The position numbers were made by a program, and so were the translations under genes. The notes beneath the pieces are model-generated. The model was not told where the DNA came from. It was given only the letters and a program-made list of their open reading frames with translations, and searched no databases. This document shows positions 53,458 through 62,967 of a stretch of DNA of 64,000 nt, piece after piece. The stretch is from assembly GCF_001684975.1 (NCBI RefSeq), contig NZ_MAYH01000049.1, positions 208,109-272,108 on the forward strand, in the 5' to 3' direction. Source of the stretch: Chryseobacterium artocarpi (GTDB taxonomy: Bacteria; Bacteroidota; Bacteroidia; Flavobacteriales; Weeksellaceae). Each line of letters starts with the position of its first letter. Positions within the stretch are counted from its first letter, which is position 1.

Positions 53458-55950
53458 ATGATTCCAGGAAAAGATACACAAGTAGGAAAAGCAGAGGCCC
53501 CGAAGGAAAAGTACGGGACTTTTGCAATGTTTGATATTGAACATTTTTTAAGAAGAATATTCAAAAACTGGTATTGGTTTGTTTTTATGTTTCTTGTTGG
53601 GTACGTCATATCTTGGGTATACAGTAAGTACTATGCACAGAACGTATACGCTTCAGATCTTTCTTTAAGTATATCCAATAATACATCCAGTTACTTTACT
53701 CCTAATCAATCTATCAACTTCATTTGGGGACAAGGAGGAAATCAGGATGGAGTATATTTAAAGAAAATGCTTTTCTCAAGATCTCATAATGAGTTTTTGG
53801 TTAAAAATCTGGACCTTTTTGTTAATTATTCCACTAAAGGACTGATAAAGTCTACTTATTTAGATAAGACAGATTCTCCTGTTTTTTTAGAAATAGATAA
53901 AAAGCACCTTCAACAGATTAATTATCCAATCACTTTATTACCAAAAGGAGATGGTTCTTTTGAAGTAAGCCTACCAGAAGAAGGACAGTCTACAAATCTA
54001 TATAGCTACGAGTCGGAAGGCTTTCAGACAATTAATGCCTATGCAAGACCTGCTAATAAGATTATAAGAGTAAATGAATGGTATAATTCTCCTAATCTTA
54101 GATTTAAGCTTGTAAAAAATCCTGTTACTCCAAAAATTCAGCAGAGTAATATTATAGTAAATCTGGCGGCAATCAATCAGAGTGTTAATGATATCGTTTC
54201 TACGATTAATGTTAATTTTGACAAAGAGATCAGTACAATTATGATTATTACCAAAAAAGGATATAATCTGAACAGTACTGTAAACTTCCTGAATACATCA
54301 GTAGAAGAATTACAGAAGAAAAGACTAGCTGATAGAAATACCGTAGATAAAAATACAGAGGTTTATCTCAAAGGAAATCTGGAAAAAATTCGTGCAAAAC
54401 TAGACTCAAGTGCGAATGTACTTAACTATCTGAAAACATCAGAAAAACTTTATAACATTAAAGATAGAGATGAAAAATCTCTGGAAAAAATAAAGGAGCT
54501 TGAAGCGAAGAAAGCAGATATTGTAAGTAAAATCAGCTCTCTGAATAATATCAAGAATACACTACAGTCTCAAAATTTTGATAAAATGATCGCAACCAAT
54601 GCAGCAGGTTTCGAAGACGGTATGTTCTCAGCTACCGTTACCGAACTTAAAGCATTGTATACCAAAAAAGCAGAAATGGCATTGATCTATAAACCTACTT
54701 CAGAGCCAATGAAGGAAATAAATAGATTAATCAATGAAGCGAAAACAGGATCGTATAGTAGTTTAAATAGTTATTATACAAGATATTATGATGAGATCAA
54801 CAAGTTAGATAAGCAAGTTGCTGAAGCCAATTCAGATCTTTCTTCATATCCTGAAAAAGAAAGAAGGTATCTGGATGCAGAAAGAGGTTATAATATGATT
54901 GAGGCTACTTATAACAGCCTTTTAGGAAGACAGAATGAAACACAGATAAAAGTTGCTACAAACCAGTCGGATATTACAGTAATTGACCCTGCCAAAAATT
55001 TAGGACAAGGTCCTATCAGCCCAAATATTAAAATGGCAAAAACAGGGATCATATTGTTCATGTTATTACTTCCTGTAATCTTTATTCTGATAGGTGCATT
55101 ACTTGATAATAAGATCCGAAATATTAAAGAATTATTAAGCGCAACAAAAATTCCACTTCTTGGAGTAATTGGTAACAATACCAATGAAAATATGCTTACT
55201 GTTTTAGAACAACCAAAGTCATCCGTCTCCGAAGCATTTAGAGGAATAAGAGCAAGTGTAAGATTCTTGATGGATAACAATGATGGAAAAGGTAAGATCA
55301 TCTTGGTAACATCTTCCATTGGAGGAGAAGGAAAAACTTATATTTCTATCAACTTAGCTTCTGTATTGGGACTAAGTGATAAAAAAACAATCCTTTTAGG
55401 AATGGACCTTAGAAAACCAAAGATTTTCGGAGACTTTAAGATTGATAATAAATTGGGTATATCAAACTACCTTACAGGAGAAGTAGGTATTGATCAAATT
55501 ATCAACAAAACAAAAATTCCTAATCTTGATGTTGCAACCTCAGGACCTATTCCTCCGAATCCGTCTGAACTTTTAATGAGTAAGAGGAATATTAAATTCT
55601 TAGAAGAATTGAAAGAAATATATGATTTCATTATTATAGATTCCCCACCTGTAGGACTTGTAGCAGATGCTTATGAATTAATGAAATATTCAGATGCAAA
55701 TATTTATGTAGTTCGTCATGAATACACAGAAAAATATATGCTGAAAATGATTACAGAAAAATATCATAACGATGAGATCAATCATTTAGGACTTATATAT
55801 AATGATTATAATACGAAACAGGGATATGGCTACGGATATGGTTACGGATATGGCTATGGCTATGGCTATTTTGATGAAGATAAAAACTATAAAGAACCTC
55901 TGTTAATCAGAGTACGAAACAGGATGCAACGAATGTTTAATAAAAAATAG
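53458..55950 (+). CDS. Wzc-like polysaccharide co-polymerase and BY tyrosine kinase
   Basis: 830 residues. A Wzz-type chain-length domain with membrane helices near 37-55 and 520-545 flanks a coiled coil (about 285-480). The cytoplasmic kinase domain has Walker A GGEGKT (K626), Walker A' LLGMDLRKP and Walker B FIIIDSPP (D728). The C-terminus has eight tandem Gly-Tyr dipeptides (residues 789-804), giving a tyrosine cluster for autophosphorylation. It controls polymer length and export with the Wza-like protein. Confidence 0.93.
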   Translation: MIPGKDTQVGKAEAPKEKYGTFAMFDIEHFLRRIFKNWYWFVFMFLVGYVISWVYSKYYAQNVYASDLSLSISNNTSSYFTPNQSINFIWGQGGNQDGVYLKKMLFSRSHNEFLVKNLDLFVNYSTKGLIKSTYLDKTDSPVFLEIDKKHLQQINYPITLLPKGDGSFEVSLPEEGQSTNLYSYESEGFQTINAYARPANKIIRVNEWYNSPNLRFKLVKNPVTPKIQQSNIIVNLAAINQSVNDIVSTINVNFDKEISTIMIITKKGYNLNSTVNFLNTSVEELQKKRLADRNTVDKNTEVYLKGNLEKIRAKLDSSANVLNYLKTSEKLYNIKDRDEKSLEKIKELEAKKADIVSKISSLNNIKNTLQSQNFDKMIATNAAGFEDGMFSATVTELKALYTKKAEMALIYKPTSEPMKEINRLINEAKTGSYSSLNSYYTRYYDEINKLDKQVAEANSDLSSYPEKERRYLDAERGYNMIEATYNSLLGRQNETQIKVATNQSDITVIDPAKNLGQGPISPNIKMAKTGIILFMLLLPVIFILIGALLDNKIRNIKELLSATKIPLLGVIGNNTNENMLTVLEQPKSSVSEAFRGIRASVRFLMDNNDGKGKIILVTSSIGGEGKTYISINLASVLGLSDKKTILLGMDLRKPKIFGDFKIDNKLGISNYLTGEVGIDQIINKTKIPNLDVATSGPIPPNPSELLMSKRNIKFLEELKEIYDFIIIDSPPVGLVADAYELMKYSDANIYVVRHEYTEKYMLKMITEKYHNDEINHLGLIYNDYNTKQGYGYGYGYGYGYGYGYFDEDKNYKEPLLIRVRNRMQRMFNKK
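55822..55869 (+). repeat. Hexanucleotide tandem repeat encoding Gly-Tyr units
   Basis: Eight tandem copies of a GGN-TAY hexamer (48 bases) at the end of the kinase gene. The third positions vary (GGA, GGC, GGT; TAT, TAC); the last three units are identical. Confidence 0.92.
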
Positions 55951-55957
55951 AGTCTCA

Positions 55958-55983
55958 AACCCTCATTCGATGGGGGTTTTTTC
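55958..55983 (+). terminator. Terminator of the Wza-Wzc operon
   Basis: AACCCTCAT (55958-55966) pairs with ATGGGGGTT (55970-55978), one G-U pair, three-base loop, then a T-run. Confidence 0.8.
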
Positions 55984-56113
55984 ATACTTTATTTATTTTC
56001 ATTCTATGGAAAAAAGAATATTTTTGCCACTTTGCCGTTTACTTTATAACAAATTATGTTTTTTTGTTTATTTTTAACTAAACATTAAGATTATCATTAA
56101 TATAAAAATGTTT

Positions 56114-56121
56114 TATATTTG
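56114..56121 (+). promoter_or_regulatory. Putative -7 element of the porG-uppS-bamA block
   Basis: TATATTTG lies 42 bases before ATG 56164. It contains the TTG that would be the start of a longer frame, which argues for the ATG at 56164. Confidence 0.5.
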
Positions 56122-56163
56122 CAAAAATTAAATTTTAAAATAACCATAAATCCATATTCTTTT

Positions 56164-57054
56164 ATGAATAAAAAATTATTGTTTAGCTTCCTTGCCTTCC
56201 TTGGAGTGGTAAGTGTTAAAGCACAAAGAAACGAATTGGGGGTTCGTCTAGGTATGAGTAACCTAGTGGGTGATGTAGGGAGGACAAATTATATTTTACA
56301 AAAGCCGTTGGATTTAGATAGAATGTCGGATTGGGGGATCCCGTTTTATGGTGGAATTTTATACAGATTTAATTTTAACCCCCATCAGACTGTTAGATTG
56401 GATTTAGGATATAACCAAATTCAGTTTAGCGATAAAGCTGCAAAAGAAGAATATAGAAGAAATAGAAACTCATACGGTAAAAATAACGTGTATGAGGCGA
56501 GTTTAATGTTTGAATATAACTTTTTCCCTGTAAATAATGAACAGGTAAGCATGGTAAGCCCATATATTTTTGGGGGAGTAGGTGCATTGATGTTTGATGC
56601 TCCTAAAGCTACACTTACGAATGATTTTAGAAGAGATGCAGATGGTGTGGCATTAGCTCCAATCAATGAAATGGACTTCAAAACCAGCACAGAATACTCA
56701 TTAGGAAAAAAAGTTACTATGCATATCCCTTTTGGTGTAGGTTTAAAGTATAAATTTAACCATACTTGGGCTATATTTGCAGAAGCAACATTTAGATATA
56801 CATTGACAGATCAGCTTGATCATAGTCATATTCTTTCCAGTGATGTAAAATCATCCTTTAATGCAGATATTTTAGACCCTGCTACAGGAGGATCATTATT
56901 ACAGTCCGGAAACTATTATGCAGTTGCTAAGGAAAGAGAAGAAGAGTTTATTAAAAAGAGAAATATTGGAGATGAAAAATCCAAAGATTGGATGAATACA
57001 TTCAGCCTTGGATTGACATTCTCGTTTGGAAGACCTCCATGTTATTGTGATTAA
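56164..57054 (+). CDS. porG: PorG-like DUF6089 outer-membrane protein
   Basis: 296 residues from ATG 56164 with a signal peptide ending near VSVKAQ. Many amphipathic beta-strands (VRLDLGYNQIQF, ASLMFEYNFFP, VSPYIFGGVGALMF, TFSLGLTFSFG) suggest a barrel. The gene order DUF6089-uppS-bamA-OmpH-OmpH is conserved in Bacteroidota; in Porphyromonas gingivalis the first gene encodes PorG of the type 9 secretion system. The symbol is given on synteny and fold, not on a database search. Confidence 0.78.
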   Translation: MNKKLLFSFLAFLGVVSVKAQRNELGVRLGMSNLVGDVGRTNYILQKPLDLDRMSDWGIPFYGGILYRFNFNPHQTVRLDLGYNQIQFSDKAAKEEYRRNRNSYGKNNVYEASLMFEYNFFPVNNEQVSMVSPYIFGGVGALMFDAPKATLTNDFRRDADGVALAPINEMDFKTSTEYSLGKKVTMHIPFGVGLKYKFNHTWAIFAEATFRYTLTDQLDHSHILSSDVKSSFNADILDPATGGSLLQSGNYYAVAKEREEEFIKKRNIGDEKSKDWMNTFSLGLTFSFGRPPCYCD

Positions 57055-57055
57055 T

Positions 57056-57805
57056 ATGTCGTTGATTAAAGATAAAATAAATTCTGAGAATTTACCGAAA
57101 CACGTAGCCATCATTATGGATGGCAATGGGAGATGGGCAAAATCTCGTGGCGAAGAAAGAACCTTCGGTCACAAAAATGCCATTAATGCTGTAAGAAATG
57201 CAATTAATGCATGTAACGAGATTGATATCCCGTACCTAACACTTTATACATTTTCTTCAGAAAACTGGAGCCGTCCGACTGAAGAAGTAAACACGCTCAT
57301 GAATTTGCTTGTGGAAACCTTACTGCTGGAAGCAGAAGAGATCTTTAGCAAAGGATTGAGAATGCATGTAATAGGAAATTTGGATAAACTGCCAACTTTA
57401 GTAAAAGAGCAGTTACAACGTGTGGTAGACCTTACAAAAGAAAACACAAAAGGTAACCTGGTATTGGCTATAAGCTACGGTTCACAAAACGAAATACTGG
57501 AAGCCGTTAAAAATATTAGTTCTGACGTAAAAGAAGGAAAGGTAGAAGTAGAGAATATTGATGAAAAACTATTCGAAAACTATCTTTATACCAAAGATTT
57601 TCCTCCTGTAGATTTACTGATAAGAACGAGCGGCGAAATAAGAATAAGCAACTTCCTGCTTTGGCAGATCGCTTACGCTGAATTACAGTTTTTAAATGTT
57701 CTATGGCCGGATTTCACCAAAGATATTTTCTTCCAGTGTATTGTAGATTATCAAAACAAGGAAAGAAGATACGGATTAACCGGAGAGCAGATACAAGGCC
57801 AATAA
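57056..57805 (+). CDS. uppS: Isoprenyl (undecaprenyl) diphosphate synthase
   Basis: 249 residues from ATG 57056, one base after the porG stop. Cis-prenyltransferase motifs: IIMDGNGRWAKSRG with catalytic D22, TLYTFSSENWSRP, ISYGSQNEI and LLIRTSGEIRISNFLLWQ. It makes the C55 carrier used by peptidoglycan and by the WecA-like enzyme upstream. Confidence 0.95.
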   Translation: MSLIKDKINSENLPKHVAIIMDGNGRWAKSRGEERTFGHKNAINAVRNAINACNEIDIPYLTLYTFSSENWSRPTEEVNTLMNLLVETLLLEAEEIFSKGLRMHVIGNLDKLPTLVKEQLQRVVDLTKENTKGNLVLAISYGSQNEILEAVKNISSDVKEGKVEVENIDEKLFENYLYTKDFPPVDLLIRTSGEIRISNFLLWQIAYAELQFLNVLWPDFTKDIFFQCIVDYQNKERRYGLTGEQIQGQ

Positions 57806-57833
57806 ATTTAAAAGAAAAGAAAGACTCGATAAA

Positions 57834-60368
57834 ATGAAGTTTAGACTATTACCCATCATTATGTTTGCTGCTTCTGCACATTTTTATGGACAAGTAACTC
57901 CACAGGACAGCACAAAAGTAAATAGTGCTGTACACGCAGAAAATGAGGTAGGCACTTACACACTTAAAGACATCGTTGTAGATGGGGTAAAAAAATATAC
58001 ACCAGCTCAGATCTTAAGATTTACAGGCTTAGCTAAAGGAGAAGTTGTAGACATTCCAGGACAGAAAATCAGCAATGCTGTAAAAAAACTTTGGGATACC
58101 CAATCTTTTTCTGAAGTGGAAGTTTACGTGGAAAGTATTGAAGGACAAACTGTTGTTCTTAAATTCTATCTTCAGGACCTGAAAGAACTTGGAGAAGTGA
58201 AATTCAAGGGAAAAGGTATTGGTAAATCCAAAAGCGAAAAATTAGCTAAAGACAATAATCTGAAGCCAGGAACTAAAATTACTCAAAACTTAGTTTCAAG
58301 CCTTAAAACTAATATTCCAAAGGATTATATTAAGAAAGGTTTTGCTGATGCTAAAATTACTATCGAGGATAAAGTAAATGCCGGTGATCCAGCTTTGGTT
58401 GATTGGACAATCAATGTAGAAAAAGGCAAAAAAATTAAAATCGATCATATCGAATTTGAAGGAAATGAAAGCGTTACCGATAGAAAGCTTAGAAATAAAG
58501 CTTTCAAAGAAACAAAACAAAAACGTTTTGGTATCGGCGGTATCTTGAAATCTTCCAAATTCATTGAAGATAAATATCAGGAAGATAAGCAGAATTTGAT
58601 CAATTATTATAACTCTTTAGGGTACAGAGATGCAAAAATCGTTTCAGACTCAGTATGGAGAAATAAAAATAAGAACTACGAGATCAACGTAAAGCTTAAC
58701 GAAGGTAAAAAATACTATATCGGTGATATTACATTTACCGGTAACACTGTGTACCCTACAGATTACCTGCAAAGATTGCTTGGGTATAAGAAAGGAGATA
58801 TTTACGACGCAGTAGGATTCAACAAGAAAGTTGGAGAAGACGGAGGTAAAGAAGATGACTCCGATATCAAATCTGTATACATGAACAACGGTTACCTTTT
58901 CTCAAATGTAACGCCAGTTGAAAAATCAGTATCAGGAGATGCCGTAAACCTTGAGATCAGAATCAACGAAGGTGAGCAGGCAACCTGGAACAAAGTAACA
59001 TGGCAAGGGAACACAACAACTCATGACCATGTAATTCTTAGAGCATTAAGAACAAAACCGGGAGAACTATTCAAAAAAACCGAAATCAAGAGAACTTATT
59101 TTGATTTGGCAGGGATGACATTCTTTGATCCACAGCAGATCGGACAGGATATTCAGCCTAACCAATCAGATAATACTGTTGATATTAATTGGAAATTAGT
59201 AGAAAAAGGTTCTTCTCAGGTCCAGCTTCAGGCCGGTTATGGTGGAAATAGCTTCATCGGAACATTAGGTTTGACGTTTAATAACTTCTCACTAAGAAAC
59301 TTCCTTAAATTTAAAGACTTCAAACCAGTACCACAGGGAGATGGGCAGACTTTCTCTATTCAGGTACAGGCAGGACAATACTTCCAAAACTATGGAGTAT
59401 CATTTACTGAACCTTGGCTATTTGGTACAAAAGCAACAGCCCTTTCAGTAAGTTTAAATAACTCCAGAGTAAAATATAGTGATATGTATGGAGGATCACA
59501 GAAATTGAATATCTTCTCCGCTTCAGCAGGTCTAAACAGACTATTGAACTGGCCAGATGACTATTTCTCATTATACACGGGATTACAGTTCCAGAAGTAT
59601 GACTTCAATAACTATCCATTCCAGTTTGGTGATGCTACAGAATACTATGGAAGTGCCAATAACTTCAGTATCAACCTAGGTTTGAGCAGAAACTCGGCAG
59701 GGATTGACCCAATATTCCCTACAATGGGTTCAAATATTGAACTTTCTGCTAAGTTGACACCTCCATATTCATTGTTTAGTAACAAAGACTACTCTTCAAT
59801 GAAGCCTGTTGATAAATATAAGTGGATGGAATTCTATAAGATCAAGTTTAAAGCTGATGTATATAACGAAATCATCGGAAAACTTGTATTGAGATCTTCA
59901 GCTGAAATGGGATTCATGGACGGATACAACAAAAATCTTGGGGCACCGCCATTTGAAAGGTTCTATGTAGGAGGTACAGGATTATTTGGTGGTAGATATG
60001 ATGGTAGAGAGTTGATTCCTTTAAGAGGTTATGAGAATGCAAGTACATATGGTGGAGAAGGTGAAGATATTACTCAGAAAGGAGGAGGTACAATCTATAA
60101 CAGATTTACTTTAGAGTTAAGATATCCAATTTCCTTGAACCAAACAGCTAAAATCTATGCATTGACATTTGCAGAAGGAGGTAACGTTTGGAACTCTTGG
60201 AGTAATTATAACCCTTTCCAGTTGAAAAGATCAATAGGGGTCGGAGTAAGAGTTTATATGGGAGCATTTGGATTAATTGGATTTGACTTCGCATACGGAT
60301 TTGATAAAACAATGTCAGGTAATCCGTCCGGATGGAGAAACCACTTCTTGATGAACCAATCATTATAA
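57834..60368 (+). CDS. bamA: BamA outer-membrane assembly factor
   Basis: 844 residues with a signal peptide (MKFRLLPIIMFAASAHFYG). The N-terminal part holds POTRA repeats (for example YTLKDIVVDGVKKYTPAQILRFTGL and YYIGDITFTGNTVYPTDYLQRLLGY). The C-terminal barrel from about residue 460 has the lid-loop-type motif FYVGGTGLFGGRYDGRELIPLRGY. It inserts beta-barrel proteins into the outer membrane. It lies between uppS and two OmpH chaperone genes. Confidence 0.94.
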   Translation: MKFRLLPIIMFAASAHFYGQVTPQDSTKVNSAVHAENEVGTYTLKDIVVDGVKKYTPAQILRFTGLAKGEVVDIPGQKISNAVKKLWDTQSFSEVEVYVESIEGQTVVLKFYLQDLKELGEVKFKGKGIGKSKSEKLAKDNNLKPGTKITQNLVSSLKTNIPKDYIKKGFADAKITIEDKVNAGDPALVDWTINVEKGKKIKIDHIEFEGNESVTDRKLRNKAFKETKQKRFGIGGILKSSKFIEDKYQEDKQNLINYYNSLGYRDAKIVSDSVWRNKNKNYEINVKLNEGKKYYIGDITFTGNTVYPTDYLQRLLGYKKGDIYDAVGFNKKVGEDGGKEDDSDIKSVYMNNGYLFSNVTPVEKSVSGDAVNLEIRINEGEQATWNKVTWQGNTTTHDHVILRALRTKPGELFKKTEIKRTYFDLAGMTFFDPQQIGQDIQPNQSDNTVDINWKLVEKGSSQVQLQAGYGGNSFIGTLGLTFNNFSLRNFLKFKDFKPVPQGDGQTFSIQVQAGQYFQNYGVSFTEPWLFGTKATALSVSLNNSRVKYSDMYGGSQKLNIFSASAGLNRLLNWPDDYFSLYTGLQFQKYDFNNYPFQFGDATEYYGSANNFSINLGLSRNSAGIDPIFPTMGSNIELSAKLTPPYSLFSNKDYSSMKPVDKYKWMEFYKIKFKADVYNEIIGKLVLRSSAEMGFMDGYNKNLGAPPFERFYVGGTGLFGGRYDGRELIPLRGYENASTYGGEGEDITQKGGGTIYNRFTLELRYPISLNQTAKIYALTFAEGGNVWNSWSNYNPFQLKRSIGVGVRVYMGAFGLIGFDFAYGFDKTMSGNPSGWRNHFLMNQSL

Positions 60369-60376
60369 TTATAATT

Positions 60377-60928
60377 ATGAAGAACTTTAAAATAACCATC
60401 ACTTTTGTATTGCTTCTAATTTTCGGGTTTGGAAATGCCCAAAAAATTGGAGTAGTAGATACTAATGAAATTTTAAATAAATTACCTCAGTATAAAGAAG
60501 CAGAAGCGAGATTAAATTCTCAGATTGATACCTGGCAGTCAGAACTTCAGAATCTACAGTCAGAGTACGAAAGAAAAAAAGCTGCATTCGAAAGTGAAAA
60601 AGTGTTATTGATAGGTGATCAGCTGAAACTTAGAGAAAAGGAAGTAGTAGACCTTGATAAAAATATCAAAACAACTACCAGTTTACGTTTTGGAGCCAAT
60701 GGTGAGATTACAAAGCTGAGAACAAATCTTGTTCTTCCGTTCCAGGATCAGATCTGGGGAGCTATCAAAACAATGTCCGAAAAAAATGGATTGGGCATAG
60801 TTCTTGATAAAAGCAATAACATTAGTGTTATTTTTCTTCAGGGAAAATATGATTACACTGAAAAAGTATTAGCTATTTTACTGAAAGGAACAGATAAAAA
60901 AGAAAAAGCTAGTAAAAGCAAAAAGTAA
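60377..60928 (+). CDS. OmpH/Skp-family periplasmic chaperone, copy 1
   Basis: 183 residues from ATG 60377, nine bases after the bamA stop; an upstream in-frame start would overlap bamA. A signal peptide is followed by QKIGVVDTNEILNKLPQYKEAEARL and a charged coiled coil, typical of Skp/OmpH. The C-terminus is lysine-rich. It is likely to shield unfolded outer-membrane proteins on the way to BamA. Confidence 0.9.
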   Translation: MKNFKITITFVLLLIFGFGNAQKIGVVDTNEILNKLPQYKEAEARLNSQIDTWQSELQNLQSEYERKKAAFESEKVLLIGDQLKLREKEVVDLDKNIKTTTSLRFGANGEITKLRTNLVLPFQDQIWGAIKTMSEKNGLGIVLDKSNNISVIFLQGKYDYTEKVLAILLKGTDKKEKASKSKK

Positions 60929-60994
60929 TATTTTAAATTAACTTTTGCTTAAATTTAAAATCTAAAAACAAATTAAATTATTTATTTACCAATT

Positions 60995-61498
60995 ATGAAA
61001 AAATTAAGTGTATTATTTGCAGCAGTGATGATGGTTGTGTCTGTAGGTATGGCAAAAGCTCAAAAAATTGCTACTTTAGATGTATTGGGAGTTCTAAACG
61101 CAATGCCTGAAAAGAAAAAAGCAGATGCTGACCTTAAAACATTCTTAGATGCAAAGCAAGCTGAAATCAAGAAAAAAGCAGATGCTGGACAAGCTAAATT
61201 AAAGCAATATAGTGAAGAAGCTCCTAAGAAAACAGCAGATGAAAACAAAGCTAGAGAAGCTGAATTACAAAAAATTCAGGAAGAAATAGCTCAAATGCAA
61301 GATAAAGCTCAAAAAGATCTACAAGCTAAGCAAGAAGTAGCTTTCGGACCAATTGAAAAGAAATTGAACGATGCAGTTGAAAAAGTATCAAAAGCTAACG
61401 GTTACGAATATGTAATGGATGCAAATTCACCAGCATTCCTTTACAAAGCTGGAGCAGATGCTACTGCAGCTGTTAAGAAAGAATTAGGAATTCAATAA
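60995..61498 (+). CDS. OmpH/Skp-family periplasmic chaperone, copy 2
   Basis: 167 residues. Signal peptide MKKLSVLFAAVMMVVSVGMAKA, then QKIATLDVLGVLNAMPEKKKADADL and a long Lys/Ala-rich coiled coil (about 45-115). It is a paralogue of the preceding gene with the same fold. An AT-rich gap of 66 bases separates the two, and a strong hairpin follows. Confidence 0.92.
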   Translation: MKKLSVLFAAVMMVVSVGMAKAQKIATLDVLGVLNAMPEKKKADADLKTFLDAKQAEIKKKADAGQAKLKQYSEEAPKKTADENKAREAELQKIQEEIAQMQDKAQKDLQAKQEVAFGPIEKKLNDAVEKVSKANGYEYVMDANSPAFLYKAGADATAAVKKELGIQ

Positions 61499-61530
61499 TT
61501 TCAGCAAATTAACAAAGATTTATAAAACCA

Positions 61531-61558
61531 ACCGCCTCTATTAGAGGCGGTTTTTTTA
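61531..61558 (+). terminator. Terminator after the OmpH pair
   Basis: Perfect nine-base stem ACCGCCTCT (61531-61539) / AGAGGCGGT (61543-61551), three-base loop, then a T-run. Confidence 0.92.
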
Positions 61559-61568
61559 TTTTTGCGGA

Positions 61569-62054
61569 ATGGAAAAAGAAGTTTCAACCGTAGTGAAGGT
61601 TAGATTTAGTGATTGTGATCCAATAGGACATCTGAACAATGTAAAATATCTTGATTATATGTTCAATGCCAGAGAAGATCATGTAGAAACATTTTACGGA
61701 TTTACATACGAAGAATATACTAAACAGACAGGTTGTACCTGGATTGCAATTCAGAATGAGATTGCTTATTTGAAGGAAGTAAGATACAATACCCAGGTTG
61801 TAATCAGTAGTAAGACTATTGATATACAAGACAGAACTGCTAAGGTTGAAATTTTAATGAAAAGTTTAGACGAAAAAACAATTCATGCCGTACTTTGGGT
61901 TACAGTGATTTATTTCAATATTAAAACAAGAAAATCAGAAGTTCATCCAGAAGATATTAAAGAAACATTCCATAAGTTCTATGTAGATCTGGAACAAAAA
62001 GACTTCCAACCAAGAGTTAAATTCTTAAGAATCCAAAATGCAAAAAACTCTTAA
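61569..62054 (+). CDS. Acyl-CoA thioesterase (4HBT/FatA-like hotdog)
   Basis: 161 residues. VKVRFSDCDPIGHLNNVKYLDYMFNAREDH carries the 4HBT active-site Asp (DPIGH) and is followed by a hotdog helix. The family hydrolyses acyl-CoA or acyl-ACP. The start lies 10 bases after the OmpH terminator's T-run, which leaves very little room for an independent leader. The substrate is unknown. Confidence 0.88.
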   Translation: MEKEVSTVVKVRFSDCDPIGHLNNVKYLDYMFNAREDHVETFYGFTYEEYTKQTGCTWIAIQNEIAYLKEVRYNTQVVISSKTIDIQDRTAKVEILMKSLDEKTIHAVLWVTVIYFNIKTRKSEVHPEDIKETFHKFYVDLEQKDFQPRVKFLRIQNAKNS

Positions 62055-62096
62055 GTAGTTTTCTTGTTGAGTTTTTACAATTTTAAATTAATATTT

Positions 62097-62960
62097 ATGA
62101 AAAAAATAGCAGTAATCGGTAGTAATGGACAGCTAGGAAACTGTATCAGAAAAATAGCTCCCGATTTTGAAAATCAATATGAGTTCTTGTTTACAGATTC
62201 CCAAACTCTGGATATAACAAACGAAGAACAGGTTAACGATTTTTTTTATGATAACAAACCAGATTATTGTATCAATGCTTCGGCATACACAGCTGTAGAT
62301 TTAGCAGAAAAAGAAAAAGATAAAGCTTTTGCAGTGAATGCAGATGGAGTAGCTTACCTGGCTCAGGCATGTGTAGAATACAAATCTGTTTTGATTCACG
62401 TATCTACAGATTATGTATTTGACGGTAATACAAATCTTCCATATGCTGAAGATGATTTTACAGCCCCAATAGGTGTATATGGAGAATCTAAAAGGAAAGG
62501 AGAAGAACTTGCTTTAGAAATTAATCCAAAAACCATTATTCTCAGAACTTCCTGGCTATATTCAGAGTTCAATAAGAATTTTGTTAAAACAATGTTGAAT
62601 CTCTTTACTCAAAAAGAAGAATTGGGTATCGTAGCAGATCAGTTTGGTCAGCCTACAAATGCTAATGACCTTGCAGAAGCAATTATGGAAATTATTGAAT
62701 CTCCTACAAAAACCTATGGAGTATTTCATTTCTCAAACTATCCGGAAACTACTTGGTTTGAATTTGCAAAAAAAATTGCGGAGTTTTCAAAATCATCAAT
62801 AAAATTGAATCCACTCACTACTGAGCAATATCCAACTCCGGCAAAAAGACCAGTGAGAAGTACAATGTCTTTGGATAAAATAGAAGAAACTTATAAAATA
62901 GAACCTAAACACTGGGAAAATAGCTTAGAAGAGTGTGTTGAGATTCTTTCACAACAATAA
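62097..62960 (+). CDS. rfbD: dTDP-4-dehydrorhamnose reductase
   Basis: 287 residues from ATG 62097 (MKKIAVIGSNGQLG); a longer frame from 62064 has a poor start. The extended SDR motif GxxGxxG (GSNGQLG) is followed by HVSTDYVFDG and VYGESKRKGEE (YxxxK). It makes the last step of dTDP-L-rhamnose, a precursor for surface polysaccharide. It probably supplies sugar to the exopolysaccharide genes upstream. Confidence 0.92.
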   Translation: MKKIAVIGSNGQLGNCIRKIAPDFENQYEFLFTDSQTLDITNEEQVNDFFYDNKPDYCINASAYTAVDLAEKEKDKAFAVNADGVAYLAQACVEYKSVLIHVSTDYVFDGNTNLPYAEDDFTAPIGVYGESKRKGEELALEINPKTIILRTSWLYSEFNKNFVKTMLNLFTQKEELGIVADQFGQPTNANDLAEAIMEIIESPTKTYGVFHFSNYPETTWFEFAKKIAEFSKSSIKLNPLTTEQYPTPAKRPVRSTMSLDKIEETYKIEPKHWENSLEECVEILSQQ

Positions 62961-62967
62961 TAATAGT

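Noticed and set aside
54909..55319. 136-residue - strand frame inside the Wzc-like gene
   Set aside because: Antisense to conserved kinase sequence; no motif or start signal.
61557..61564. TATTTTTG resembling a -7 element before the thioesterase gene
   Set aside because: It overlaps the T-run of the OmpH terminator and ends only four bases before the ATG at 61569, so a match by chance is likely. A leaderless transcript could not be excluded.
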